The translations under genes and the position numbers were made by a program. The notes below the pieces were generated by a model. That model searched no databases. It saw only the letters and a program-made list of their open reading frames with translations, and had not been told where the DNA came from. A DNA stretch of 64,000 bases from assembly GCF_000178975.2 (NCBI RefSeq), contig NC_015064.1, positions 2,480,001 through 2,544,000 on the forward strand, in the 5' to 3' direction. This document shows, one piece after another, positions 17,956 through 26,462 of this stretch (position 1 is its first letter; every line of letters starts with the position of its first letter). This DNA comes from Granulicella tundricola MP5ACTX9 (GTDB lineage Bacteria; Acidobacteriota; Terriglobia; Terriglobales; Acidobacteriaceae).

Positions 17956-18711
17956 ATGTTCAGACTAGCAGGGTCATACAAACTCACAAAGGCGGTAGGT
18001 TTGCACAGGGAATATCACAAATGGCACTCTCCCAGCCTGGGCCGCGATATGGAACTGACCGTCTACGGTCATGCCGGACTCCCCGCCATCGTATTTCCTA
18101 CCTCGCAGGGCCGCTTCTACGAGTTTGAAGATCGCGGCATGGTCGCCGCCATCGAGCACAAGATCAACAACGGAGAGGTCCAGCTCTACTGCGTCGATTC
18201 CGTCGATGCAGAGTCCTGGTACAACAAGTCCGTCGGCCCTGACTGGCGCATCGCACGCCACGTCCAGTACGACAACTACATCGTCCATGAGGTCGTTCCC
18301 TTCCTCCGCAACAAGAACTGGAACCGTCAGATCGCCTCGATTGGCTGCAGCTTTGGCGGCTTCCACGCCGTCAACGTCGCCATGAAGCACCCCGACATCT
18401 TCACCGCCTTCCTCTCCATGTCCGGCGCCTTCGATCTTTCAGGCTTCCTGGGCGGTTATCACGACCAGAACGTCTACTTCAACCAGCCGCTGCAGTACCT
18501 CGCCAACATGAGCGACGCCTGGTTCCTCGATCGCTATCGCGGGAGCAGCTACGTCCTCGCCACCGGCGTGCATGATCAGTGCTGGGACTTCAACGTCAAG
18601 CTCGCCCACGTCATGCGCTCGCGCGGCATCCCCGTCCGCCTTGATGTCTGGGGCGATGACACCGGCCACGACTGGCCCTATTGGCACAAGATGATCCAAA
18701 CGTATTTGTAA
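17956..18711 (+). CDS. Esterase-fold protein, second type (alpha/beta hydrolase)
   Basis: Start is uncertain. The ATG at 17956 gives 251 residues. A TTG at 18001 is preceded by AAAGGCGG at ideal spacing and begins LHREYHKWHSPSLGRDMEL, where family resemblance starts. Visible elements: HAGLPAIVFPTSQGRFYEFED, YCVDSVDAESWYN, the nucleophile elbow IGCSFGGFHAVN (Cys-Ser-Phe-Gly), and a late TGHDWPYWHKM that supplies His. It belongs to the same broad putative-esterase family as the divergent neighbour but is clearly a different subgroup. It is followed by the ATP-grasp gene on the same strand. Role unknown; the conserved pairing suggests a joint pathway. Confidence 0.82.
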   Translation: MFRLAGSYKLTKAVGLHREYHKWHSPSLGRDMELTVYGHAGLPAIVFPTSQGRFYEFEDRGMVAAIEHKINNGEVQLYCVDSVDAESWYNKSVGPDWRIARHVQYDNYIVHEVVPFLRNKNWNRQIASIGCSFGGFHAVNVAMKHPDIFTAFLSMSGAFDLSGFLGGYHDQNVYFNQPLQYLANMSDAWFLDRYRGSSYVLATGVHDQCWDFNVKLAHVMRSRGIPVRLDVWGDDTGHDWPYWHKMIQTYL

Positions 18712-18724
18712 CCTCCCACGAATA

Positions 18725-18753
18725 TCGTCATTCTGAGCGAAGCGAAGAATCCC
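18725..18753 (+). repeat. Interspersed intergenic repeat, copy 1
   Basis: The sequence tcgtcattctgagcgaagc, followed by gaagaatcccc, sits in the gap between the second esterase gene and the ATP-grasp gene. The first 19 nt recur in reverse orientation at 29836-29860. The same kind of sequence is familiar as a high-copy intergenic repeat in Acidobacteriaceae genomes. Confidence 0.6.
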
Positions 18754-18803
18754 CGTATTGGCTTTTGCTGTTGCCTTTGCATCTGAGCTATCAAGGAGTC
18801 GCA

Positions 18804-19856
18804 ATGAAGAAGATCGGCGTGCTGTTCGGTATGGAGAACACCTTTCCCGGTGCTCTCGTGGAACGAATCAACTCCATGCAGGTGGACGACATCTCCGCCG
18901 AGTTCGTGCAGGTGGGCGGCGTCAAGATGGACGAGCCCAGCCCCTACGCGGTCATCGTCGACCGCATCTCCCACGACATGCCCTTCTATCGCGGCTACCT
19001 GAAGAACGCCGCGCTCCACGGCACCCACATCATCAACAATCCCTTCTGGTGGTCGGCCGACGACAAGTTCTTCAACTACGCTCTCGCCGCCAAGCTCGGC
19101 GTCGCCGTGCCGAAGACCGTGCTGCTCCCCCACAAGCACTATCCACCCGATATCAACCAGCAGTCCGTCCGCAACCTGGAGTTCCCTCTCGACTGGCCCG
19201 GCATCTTCGAGTACATCGGCTTTCCTGCCTTCCTCAAGCCGCACGACGGCGGCGGCTGGAAGGACGTCTGGCATGTTCACAACCCGGACGAGTTCTTTCA
19301 CGCATACGACCAGAGCCGCGACCTCTGCATGACGCTCCAGGCCGCCGTCAAATTCAAGGAGTACTTCCGGTGCTACGTCGTCGGCCGCAACGACGTCAAG
19401 ATCATGCCCTACGATCCCAGCCGTCCGAACGCCGAGCGCTACGTTATGGACCCACCCGAGTACGACCCCAAGCTGCTCGCCCGCGTGGAGAAGGACGCCC
19501 TTACCCTCTGCCGCGCCCTTGGCTACGACCTCAACACGGTCGAGTTCGCGGTGGAAGACGGCATCCCCTACGCCATCGACTTCATGAACCCCGCCCCCGA
19601 CGCCGACTACCACTCGGTAGGCCCGGATAACTTTGAGTGGATCGTCGACAAGATGGCCAGGCTGGCCATCGCCAAAGCCCAGCAAGGCGTTGCCTCCGGC
19701 AGCGACCTCAACTACGCAGCCTTCCTCAATGGCACCCCGTCTTCAGGCTCGGCGAAAGTGTCGGCCAAGAAGACGGCAATCAAAAAGTCGGTCCCAGCTG
19801 TCGTCAAGAAGGTCGCAGCAAAAAAGGTCGCGGCTAAGAAAAACGCTACGAAGTAG
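18804..19856 (+). CDS. ATP-grasp family ligase with Lys-rich tail
   Basis: The ATG at 18804 is preceded by AAGGAG, giving 350 residues beginning MKKIGVLFGMENTFPGALVE. The ATP-grasp fold shows FPAFLKPHDGGGWKDVW (the ATP-binding lysine and Gly loop), FKEYFRCYVVGRNDVKIM, and metal-ligand segments NTVEFAVEDGIPYAIDFMNPAPDADY. Such enzymes form carboxylate-amine or carboxylate-thiol bonds through an acyl phosphate. The last 40 residues are a Lys/Ala/Val-rich tail (KKVAAKKVAAKKNATK) like those on Ku, LigD and Ppk nearby. It lies downstream of two esterase-fold genes, with which it probably works; the product is unknown. Confidence 0.85.
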   Translation: MKKIGVLFGMENTFPGALVERINSMQVDDISAEFVQVGGVKMDEPSPYAVIVDRISHDMPFYRGYLKNAALHGTHIINNPFWWSADDKFFNYALAAKLGVAVPKTVLLPHKHYPPDINQQSVRNLEFPLDWPGIFEYIGFPAFLKPHDGGGWKDVWHVHNPDEFFHAYDQSRDLCMTLQAAVKFKEYFRCYVVGRNDVKIMPYDPSRPNAERYVMDPPEYDPKLLARVEKDALTLCRALGYDLNTVEFAVEDGIPYAIDFMNPAPDADYHSVGPDNFEWIVDKMARLAIAKAQQGVASGSDLNYAAFLNGTPSSGSAKVSAKKTAIKKSVPAVVKKVAAKKVAAKKNATK

Positions 19857-20006
19857 AGCGCATGCCGTTGTTGTTTTTGGAAACTTCCCATGGGGAAGCT
19901 CGCGAGACTGCGTCATTGCCTGAGGGCAGATGAGAGGATCGCGAGTAAGTTTGATGTGGGATTTTTCGCTGTGTTCACATGGGTTGGGTAGGCTTGGGTA
20001 ACCGAC

Positions 20007-22319
20007 ATGACCAGCAAACGAACTAAGTCTCAGCAATCACACGAGCCGGATGCGGCGCAGGAGCTTGCGCCGGTCGAGATGACACCCACGAATATGGCAA
20101 CGGAAGCAGCGCTGGCAGGCTCGGAGGAGGACGGAGTGGATCTTGCTCCGAAAAGCTCTGCGGCGGCTAAAAGAGCCGTGAAGAGTGCGGCGAAACAGAT
20201 CTCCGCAGGTAAGGGTGGTGCTAAGCGCGCTGGGAAGAAGGCTGCCGAGACGCCGGTAGAGAGCCGGTACTTCAATCGGGATGAGAGCTGGCTGCGGTTC
20301 AATCAGCGGGTGCTGGAAGAGGCGCAGGACGAGAAGAATCCGCTGCTGGAACGGGTGAAGTTTCTGGCGATTACGGCCAGCAATCTGGACGAGTTTGTGG
20401 AGATCCGGGTGGCGGGTGTGCTACAGCGGATTGAAGATGGGCTGGGATTGACACAGGGTGCGGATGAGGGTGGGCTGACGCAGGAGGAGCGGCTGGCTCG
20501 GGTGAGCGGGCAGATGGCTGCGTTTGTGGCGGCGCAGTACAGGTGCTGGAACGAGCAGTTGCTGCCTTCGTTGAAGGCGGCTGGGGTTCATGTGCTGCGG
20601 TGGGGGAAGCTATCGCCCGAGGCGAGGACTCACGCGTTGAAGTTCTATGAAGATGAGGTCGATCCTCTGCTGACGCCGGTGACGATCGATCCTAGCCATC
20701 CATTTCCAAGGGTGCTGAATAAAGCGTTGTGTATCGCGCTGCTGCTGCGACATAAACGCAGGGGGCCGGCAGGGTTGAGGCCGGGTAAGGTGCTGGGCGT
20801 GGTGACGGTGCCGAGGAGTTTGCCGAGGCTGGTTTGTCTGCCTTCGCCGGAGGGGCGGCAGGATTTTATCTTTCTGCATGAGCTGATCGAATCCCAGGTG
20901 GAGAAGATGTTCCGGGGGTATGAGGTGCTGGGAAAGGCGGCGTTCCGGGTGACGAGGAACAGCAATCTTTATATGCAGGAGGAGGAGTCGCGGAGTGTGC
21001 TGGAGAGCGTGCGGGCGGAGCTGCATAACCGGCGCAAGGGCGACGCGGTGAGGCTGGAGATTGAGACGTCAGCCGCGGAGGAGATCGTCGATGGGCTGCG
21101 GACGAACTTTGAGCTGGACGAGCAGCAGGTGTTCAAGACGGATGGGCCGGTGAACCTTTCTCGGCTGATGAATCTGTACAGCGAGGCGAAGCTGCCGGGG
21201 CTGAAGTATCCGGCGTTCAGTGGGAAGCAGTACAAGTTGAGCGGCAAGAATGAGGACCTGTTTGCGGAACTGCGGGAGAAGGATGTGATGCTGCATCATC
21301 CGTTCGACAGCTACAGGACGGTGGAAGAGTTTATTGGAGCGGGTGCGAGGGATGAGAGAGTGATCTCGATGAAGCAGACCTTGTATCGGACGAGTAAGGA
21401 CTCACCGATCTTCCGGGCGCTGATTGAGGCGGCGCAGAGCAAGGATGTGACGGTGGTGGTGGAGCTGATGGCGCGGTTCGATGAGGACTCGAACATACGG
21501 TGGGCGCGGGAGCTGGAGGATGCTGGGGTTGGGGTGTTCCACGGGATCTTTGGGCTGAAGACGCATTGCAAGCTGGCGCTGCTGGTGAGACGGGATGCGG
21601 ATGGGCATGTGAGGCGGTATGCGCACCTGGGGACCGGGAACTATAACCCGGTGACGGCTCGGTTCTATACGGATATTAGTTTGCAGACCTCGAAGCCGGA
21701 GATGACGGTGGCAGTGCAGAAGGTGTTCAACTACCTGACAGCCGAGTCGGAGGCTGAGGCGGATGCGTATCAACCGCTGCTCGTGGCCCCACTGACGTTA
21801 TCAACGGACTTGATTCGGCTGATTGGGCGGGAGGCGGATCATGCCAAGGCGGGGAGACCCGCGCGGATTGTGGCGAAGATGAATGGGCTGCTGGATGGGA
21901 AGACGGTGGAGGCGCTTTATGCGGCCTCTGAGGCTGGGGTGGAGGTGGAGTTGATCGTGCGCGGGATGTGCTCGCTGCGGCCCGGGGTTAAGGGGATGAG
22001 CGAGCGGATCAAGGTACGGTCGATTGTGGGGCAGTATCTAGAACACAGCAGGATCTTTGAGTTTGCGAATGGGGGGAAGGCGGAGGTTTACTGCGGGAGT
22101 GCGGACTGGATGCCGAGGAACCTGTATGAGCGGTGTGAGGTGGTGTTTCCGGTGACTGAGCCTGCGCTTGCGAAGCGGCTGCGGGAGGAGATTTTGGGGG
22201 CTTATTTGCGGGATAACGTGAAGGCTCGGATGCTGCTGGCGAGTGGGGAGTATGTGCGGGCTGAGGCGAAGGGGGAGCGGTTCAGTGCGCAGGAGTACTT
22301 TATGGGGCTGGCTTGCTAG
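20007..22319 (+). CDS. ppk1: Polyphosphate kinase 1
   Basis: The 770-residue protein reversibly polymerises the ATP gamma-phosphate into polyphosphate. After an extra 85-residue Lys/Ala-rich leader, the Ppk1 N-domain starts at RYFNRDESWLRFNQRVLEEA with LAITASNLDEFVEIRVAG. The catalytic domains show DSPIFRALIEAAQSKDVTVVVELMARFDE, HCKLALLVRR, and the autophosphorylated His region YAHLGTGNYNPVTARFYTD, then VEVELIVRGMCSLRPGV and VYCGSADWMPRNLYERCEV. The leader is absent from most Ppk1 proteins. A strong terminator follows. Third-position composition switches from C-rich to G-rich between the preceding gene and this one. Confidence 0.96.
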   Translation: MTSKRTKSQQSHEPDAAQELAPVEMTPTNMATEAALAGSEEDGVDLAPKSSAAAKRAVKSAAKQISAGKGGAKRAGKKAAETPVESRYFNRDESWLRFNQRVLEEAQDEKNPLLERVKFLAITASNLDEFVEIRVAGVLQRIEDGLGLTQGADEGGLTQEERLARVSGQMAAFVAAQYRCWNEQLLPSLKAAGVHVLRWGKLSPEARTHALKFYEDEVDPLLTPVTIDPSHPFPRVLNKALCIALLLRHKRRGPAGLRPGKVLGVVTVPRSLPRLVCLPSPEGRQDFIFLHELIESQVEKMFRGYEVLGKAAFRVTRNSNLYMQEEESRSVLESVRAELHNRRKGDAVRLEIETSAAEEIVDGLRTNFELDEQQVFKTDGPVNLSRLMNLYSEAKLPGLKYPAFSGKQYKLSGKNEDLFAELREKDVMLHHPFDSYRTVEEFIGAGARDERVISMKQTLYRTSKDSPIFRALIEAAQSKDVTVVVELMARFDEDSNIRWARELEDAGVGVFHGIFGLKTHCKLALLVRRDADGHVRRYAHLGTGNYNPVTARFYTDISLQTSKPEMTVAVQKVFNYLTAESEAEADAYQPLLVAPLTLSTDLIRLIGREADHAKAGRPARIVAKMNGLLDGKTVEALYAASEAGVEVELIVRGMCSLRPGVKGMSERIKVRSIVGQYLEHSRIFEFANGGKAEVYCGSADWMPRNLYERCEVVFPVTEPALAKRLREEILGAYLRDNVKARMLLASGEYVRAEAKGERFSAQEYFMGLAC

Positions 22320-22336
22320 TTGGGTGAGGGCAAAAG

Positions 22337-22369
22337 AAAGCGGCGAGTCCCTTTGGGGCTCGCCGCTTT
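22337..22369. terminator. Strong bidirectional intrinsic terminator
   Basis: A 15-bp stem AAAGCGGCGAGTCCC / GGGGCTCGCCGCTTT with one G-T wobble and a 3-nt TTT loop, with A-rich and T-rich flanks. It lies between the convergent ends of ppk1 (22319) and the Ig-repeat protein gene (22390). Confidence 0.85.
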
Positions 22370-22389
22370 GCTTTGGGCTTGCTGGAGTG

Positions 22390-25300
22390 CTACTGGACGG
22401 TGACCTGGTAGGTGTAGTTGTGGTGGATGGTATTGGTGCCGTCTGAGCCTGCGGTGTTGATGGTGAGGATGGAGGTGCCGAAGGGGGTGCCGCCGTTGGC
22501 TCCGTTGGTGGCTGCTACGCCGTTGCCGCAGCCCAGGTTGGCGGTGATGCCGAGGGCCAGGAGGACGAGCAGGACGGTGGGGAGACGGCGGCGCTTGCGG
22601 CCGGGAAGCAGCAGGCAGAGGAGAGCGGCGAGGCTTGCGGTGCCGGCGAGGTTACGGGCGAAGATGCCGGGGGTGGTGTTGGCGGCCCGGATGGGTGCGG
22701 TGGTGGTGACCGTCAGGGTGGTGGTGCTGCCGCCGGTGGTGAGGGTGGTGGGGTTGAAGGAGCAGGTGATGCCGGTGCCTACGGGCGGCATGCAGCCGAA
22801 GGCTACGGTGCCCGTGTAGCCGCCGATATCTGTAAGGAGGAGGGAGACGGTGCCGGACTGGCCCTGGGTGAGGGTGAGGGTGGTGGGGCTGACGAAGGTG
22901 ACGGAGTAGTCGGTGAGGCCTATGGTGATGTTGTTGGAGGTGACGGAGGCGAAGTTGCCGTCGCCGTTATAGACGGCGTAGACGGTGGAGTTGCCTACGG
23001 GGAAGTTGGTGGAGGAGTACGTGGCGATGGCCACGCCTGCACCTGAGGCGGTGAGGGTGGCCGTGCCGAGGGCGGTGGGGGTGGTGCCGGCGAGGTAGAA
23101 GGTGACGGTGCCGGTGGGACTCGCGCCGGCGGTGGTGAGGCCGGTGACGCTGGCGGTGAGGACGACGTCGAGGCCGGCGGTGCCGGTGGTTACGTTGGAC
23201 TTGAGGGTGATGGCGGCGGTGGAGGTGGTGCCTGAGCCGGTGCCGAGGACGATGCCGTTGGAGGTGCTGGTGGCGTAGACGGTGTCGCCGCTATAGATGG
23301 CGGTGAGGGTGTGGTTGGGAGAGGTGCTGAGGGTGGCGTTGGTGGTGGCCGTGGCGATGTTGTTGGCGACCGTGACGATGACCGCGCCGCTGAGGGGGGT
23401 GAGGCCGTCGTAGAAGGTGACGGTGCCGCTGATGGCTGTGCTGCCGAGGGTGGGAGCCTGGACGGTGGCGGTGAGGGCTACGCTCTGGCCGGCTACCGGC
23501 GGGTTGGGGACCGCGGCGAGGGTAGTGGTGGTGGCGAGACCTTTGCTGGGCGCGGGGCCGGAGGTGGAGGTGCTCGTGATGGCGATGTTTGCCGCGGTGC
23601 AGGTGAAGGAGGCGTTGTTGGGGCAGGTGATCTGAAGGGTATAGCTTCCGGCGATGGGCGCGGGGATGATGACCTGGCCGGTGCCGGTGTTGCCGCCGTT
23701 GTTGATGGTGAAGATGCCGGTGGAGACGGCGCTGCCGATGGTGAGGATGCTGGCCTGGAAGGTGCTGCCTGCGGGAAGCTGGCCGTTGTTGGGAAGGGTG
23801 ACCGTGACCGTGAGGGTGGATGTGCTGTTGGTGGTGAAGCTGGGAGGCTGGAGATCGGTCATGAGTGCGCCGACGGTCGCGCCGACGGTGAAGGTGACGG
23901 GGTTGCCGGTGCTTGCCGCGTAGACGGTGTCGCCGCCGTAAGCGGTGGTTACGGTGTAGTTGCCGATGGGGAGAGCCGGGAGTTTCACGGTGGCTGTTCC
24001 GCCGGTGACCGGGGCGGTGAAGGTGGTTCCTGCTCCGGCGATGGTCAGGGTGCCGGTGGGCTGGGTGCCGTTAATGACCGCGGTGGGGACGACGGTAACG
24101 TTGAGCATGAGGGCCTGTCCGAAGACGGGGGCGGTGGGATTGACGGTGACGTTGGTGGTCGTGGCTACGGAGGAGACGGTGGGGGTGACGGTGTTGGAGT
24201 TGGCGAGGTTGTAGTTGTCGTCACCGACGTAGGTGGCGTAGAGCGAGTGGACTGTGCCGGGGGCCAGGGTGATGTTAGGGAGGGTGGCGTTGGGGGCGTT
24301 GCCGGTGCCGAGTTGAGTGCCATTGTCAAAGAACTGGACGTTGCCCGTGGGGGCAATACCTCCGGTGGTGGCGACGACTGCGTTCAGCGTGGTGGGCGTA
24401 CCGGTGGTGAGAACGGATGGGTTGAGAGTAAGGGTGACGACGGGGGTGACGTGAGCGACCTGGGTGGTAGTCTGCTGGGTGCCGTCGCAGGTGAAGTTCT
24501 GGTCGGATGGGAAGCAGTTGACCTTGAAGGTGATGGTTCCGGCTGCGTTCAGGGTGAAGGTCGTGGAGCCGGTGGCCGTGCCGTTGGAGCCGTTGATGCC
24601 GACGTTCACCGGGTTGACGTTGGTGAGGCCGAAGGGCGTTATGGTGGCGGTGGCGACGGGGGTTCCGAAGCCGGAGTTGGATTTGAGGGTGACGGTGGTG
24701 GTGATGGTGTCGCCGAGGGTGGCTGTGGCGGGCGAGGTGATGGTGTATGCGGCGGCTTCCGGCGAGACGGTGAGGTTGATGGTGGCGGAGTTTGCCGCGT
24801 AGTTGGCGTCGCCGGAGTAGGTGGCGGTGATGGCGTAGGTTCCGCCGGGAAGCTGGTAGGGTGCGGAGGTCGCGGTGGCGTTGCCGTCCAGGTTGACGGT
24901 GGCGGAGGTGAAGACAGCCGAGTTGGCTGCGTAGGTGATGCTGCCGGTGGGGGTTGCTCCGCCAGTGGAGGAGATGAGCGTGGTGGTGAGGGTGAAGGTC
25001 TGGCCGTGGATGGGTGCGCCGTTGGAGCTGTAGTAGTTGAGCGTGACGCCGGCGGTGCCGAGGGGGAATGCCTGGGCGAGCTTCTGGAGGTCTATGAGGC
25101 CGAGACCGGTGGCAGGCTCCCAAGTGTCCTTTGCGGCGTCTGGCTGGGTGTAGAGGCCGGGGGTCGGGAGGAGCGCGTAGAGGGTCTGGTTGATGTTGCC
25201 GAGACGGCTGCCGGATTTCTGCTGGAGGGCGGCGATGGTCTGGGCGAAGGAGGTCAGGCTGGCTGAGGTGAGATCCGGCGCGTAGCGGAGAGAGTCTGCG

Positions 25301-26214
25301 GGAAGGCCGGGGGCGTTCTGCCAGGAGGGACGTGCGGCGATGGGTGCGGTGGTATCGGCTACGGCACCGGGTGCGGAGACTGCGGTTACTTCAGAAAGGG
25401 CGGCGGGGAAGCTGCCGGAGGGGCAATCACGGCTGGAGATGGTGGTGATTCCCTGTGCGGAGGCCTGGCGGAGAAGAGTCGTGTACTCGGCGAGCTGGCC
25501 GGTGGAGAGGTTGGCGGTGCAGAGGGCGGAGGTGAGGGTGAGGATGGGGGTCGTGTTGGCGTCAACGACGGAGGCGATGGAGGAGAGGGTCGCGGGTGCG
25601 GTATTGAGGATGAGGGCGCTGTTCGCGGGGAGATTGTCCATGCCGTCTACGGCGGCGATGACGGACGCGGTGGAGGCGGGCAGAGACGGGAGAGTTGTCG
25701 AGGCGAAGTACTGGGCTCCGGCGACCGTGTAGGCGTGGAGGCTGACGGCGAAGGCGCTCTGGAGTTGGGTGGTGGTACCGGAGACGGTGAGGCGGAGGTT
25801 CGATGGGGAGACTGCGTCAACCGAGAGGCCTTGGGACTGGGCCCAGGTGGTGGCGGTGGCGAGCTGGTCTGAGGATGCGCCGTAGGAGGCTGCGAACTGC
25901 TGGGGGGTGAGCCACTTATGGTAGCTGCCGGAGTTTGGGGTGGTGAGATCTGCGAGGTATTGCTGGAGGGCAGCGGTGCGGTCGGCTGATGGTGCGAGCG
26001 TGAGGGTCAGCGAGAGGCGCTGCGCGGCGGGCAACGGGCCAGCGTCGGTGGCGGCGGCCAAAGACGCGGCGGTGCGGGTGGCGAGGGTAACGCGGGTGTC
26101 GCCGGATTGCTGGGCGGAGGCGGGGATGGCGGCAGAAAAGAGTGCAACAAGCGCCGAAGCGGCGAAAGAAGTTGATACGAGCCTGCGGAGAGACCTGGTT
26201 ACTTTGGATTTCAT
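22390..26214 (-). CDS. Giant Ig-repeat surface protein with sedolisin propeptide and degenerate protease domain
   Basis: From the ATG at 26214 (1,274 residues) the N-terminus is a good signal peptide (KSKVTRSLRRLVSTSFAASALVAL, cleavage after ASA-QQ). Then comes a pro-kumamolisin activation domain (about residues 40-195; YHKWLTPQQFAASYGAS, SAFAVSLHAYTVAG). A shortened S53-like region ends in WEPATGLGLIDLQKLAQAF but lacks the SGTS nucleophile motif. About eight bacterial Ig-like repeats follow (repeated LTPTG-x-V-x-F-x-DG and YSGDxxYAxSTS patterns). The C-terminus has two hydrophobic segments flanking GRKRRRLP, then NLGCGNG and a short beta tail. It is probably a cell-surface or exported adhesive protein; the protease part is probably inactive. 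Confidence 0.85.
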   Translation of the reverse strand: MKSKVTRSLRRLVSTSFAASALVALFSAAIPASAQQSGDTRVTLATRTAASLAAATDAGPLPAAQRLSLTLTLAPSADRTAALQQYLADLTTPNSGSYHKWLTPQQFAASYGASSDQLATATTWAQSQGLSVDAVSPSNLRLTVSGTTTQLQSAFAVSLHAYTVAGAQYFASTTLPSLPASTASVIAAVDGMDNLPANSALILNTAPATLSSIASVVDANTTPILTLTSALCTANLSTGQLAEYTTLLRQASAQGITTISSRDCPSGSFPAALSEVTAVSAPGAVADTTAPIAARPSWQNAPGLPADSLRYAPDLTSASLTSFAQTIAALQQKSGSRLGNINQTLYALLPTPGLYTQPDAAKDTWEPATGLGLIDLQKLAQAFPLGTAGVTLNYYSSNGAPIHGQTFTLTTTLISSTGGATPTGSITYAANSAVFTSATVNLDGNATATSAPYQLPGGTYAITATYSGDANYAANSATINLTVSPEAAAYTITSPATATLGDTITTTVTLKSNSGFGTPVATATITPFGLTNVNPVNVGINGSNGTATGSTTFTLNAAGTITFKVNCFPSDQNFTCDGTQQTTTQVAHVTPVVTLTLNPSVLTTGTPTTLNAVVATTGGIAPTGNVQFFDNGTQLGTGNAPNATLPNITLAPGTVHSLYATYVGDDNYNLANSNTVTPTVSSVATTTNVTVNPTAPVFGQALMLNVTVVPTAVINGTQPTGTLTIAGAGTTFTAPVTGGTATVKLPALPIGNYTVTTAYGGDTVYAASTGNPVTFTVGATVGALMTDLQPPSFTTNSTSTLTVTVTLPNNGQLPAGSTFQASILTIGSAVSTGIFTINNGGNTGTGQVIIPAPIAGSYTLQITCPNNASFTCTAANIAITSTSTSGPAPSKGLATTTTLAAVPNPPVAGQSVALTATVQAPTLGSTAISGTVTFYDGLTPLSGAVIVTVANNIATATTNATLSTSPNHTLTAIYSGDTVYATSTSNGIVLGTGSGTTSTAAITLKSNVTTGTAGLDVVLTASVTGLTTAGASPTGTVTFYLAGTTPTALGTATLTASGAGVAIATYSSTNFPVGNSTVYAVYNGDGNFASVTSNNITIGLTDYSVTFVSPTTLTLTQGQSGTVSLLLTDIGGYTGTVAFGCMPPVGTGITCSFNPTTLTTGGSTTTLTVTTTAPIRAANTTPGIFARNLAGTASLAALLCLLLPGRKRRRLPTVLLVLLALGITANLGCGNGVAATNGANGGTPFGTSILTINTAGSDGTNTIHHNYTYQVTVQ

Positions 26215-26255
26215 GATTATGGGAATGGTCGCATTGAGGGGGGTGAAAGGCAATA

Positions 26256-26292
26256 GAAAAGACCTCATATGCGAGGGCGATGAGGTCTTTTC
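26256..26292. terminator. 13-bp perfect hairpin upstream of the Ig-repeat gene
   Basis: GAAAAGACCTCAT pairs perfectly with ATGAGGTCTTTTC across an 11-nt loop. Its A- and T-tracts make it a terminator candidate in both directions. Leftward it could end the acyl-CoA dehydrogenase transcript or act as an attenuator in the leader of the Ig-repeat gene, whose start (26214) is 42 nt further on. Confidence 0.55.
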
Positions 26293-26389
26293 ATGTTGCA
26301 TCGGGAATTGGGCGGTGCCGGTGGGGGTTGGTGTGGCGCTCAGGCATTCCCTCAGCGGCTAAAGCCGGTTTTTGTGGTGATCCATGAAC

Positions 26390-26449
26390 GGCGGGACTTA
26401 AGTCCCGCCCTTTCAAGACGCGGTCGAGTGAAGTGTCCCGCCGTTTCAA
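26390..26449. repeat. REP-like palindrome and partial duplicate
   Basis: GGCGGGACTTAAGTCCCGCC is a perfect 20-bp palindrome at 26390-26409 followed by ctttcaa. A second half-copy (aagtgtcccgccgtttcaa, 26431-26449) follows. Just upstream, 26355-26373 carries gcggctaaagccggttttt, another motif seen as an intergenic repeat in this group. All lie between the acyl-CoA dehydrogenase stop and the Ig-repeat gene. The palindrome could also act as a terminator. Confidence 0.6.
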
Positions 26450-26462
26450 CACCGGACTCTGG

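Noticed and set aside
17910..17987. Longer start of the leftward esterase
   Set aside because: It would overlap the divergent esterase gene and lacks a ribosome binding site; family resemblance starts much later.
23311..25266. A 651-codon plus-strand ORF, Gly/Val-rich
   Set aside because: Antisense shadow of the Ig-repeat gene; repetitive Gly/Asp composition is what the complement of Thr/Ala-rich codons gives. No ribosome binding site or domain.
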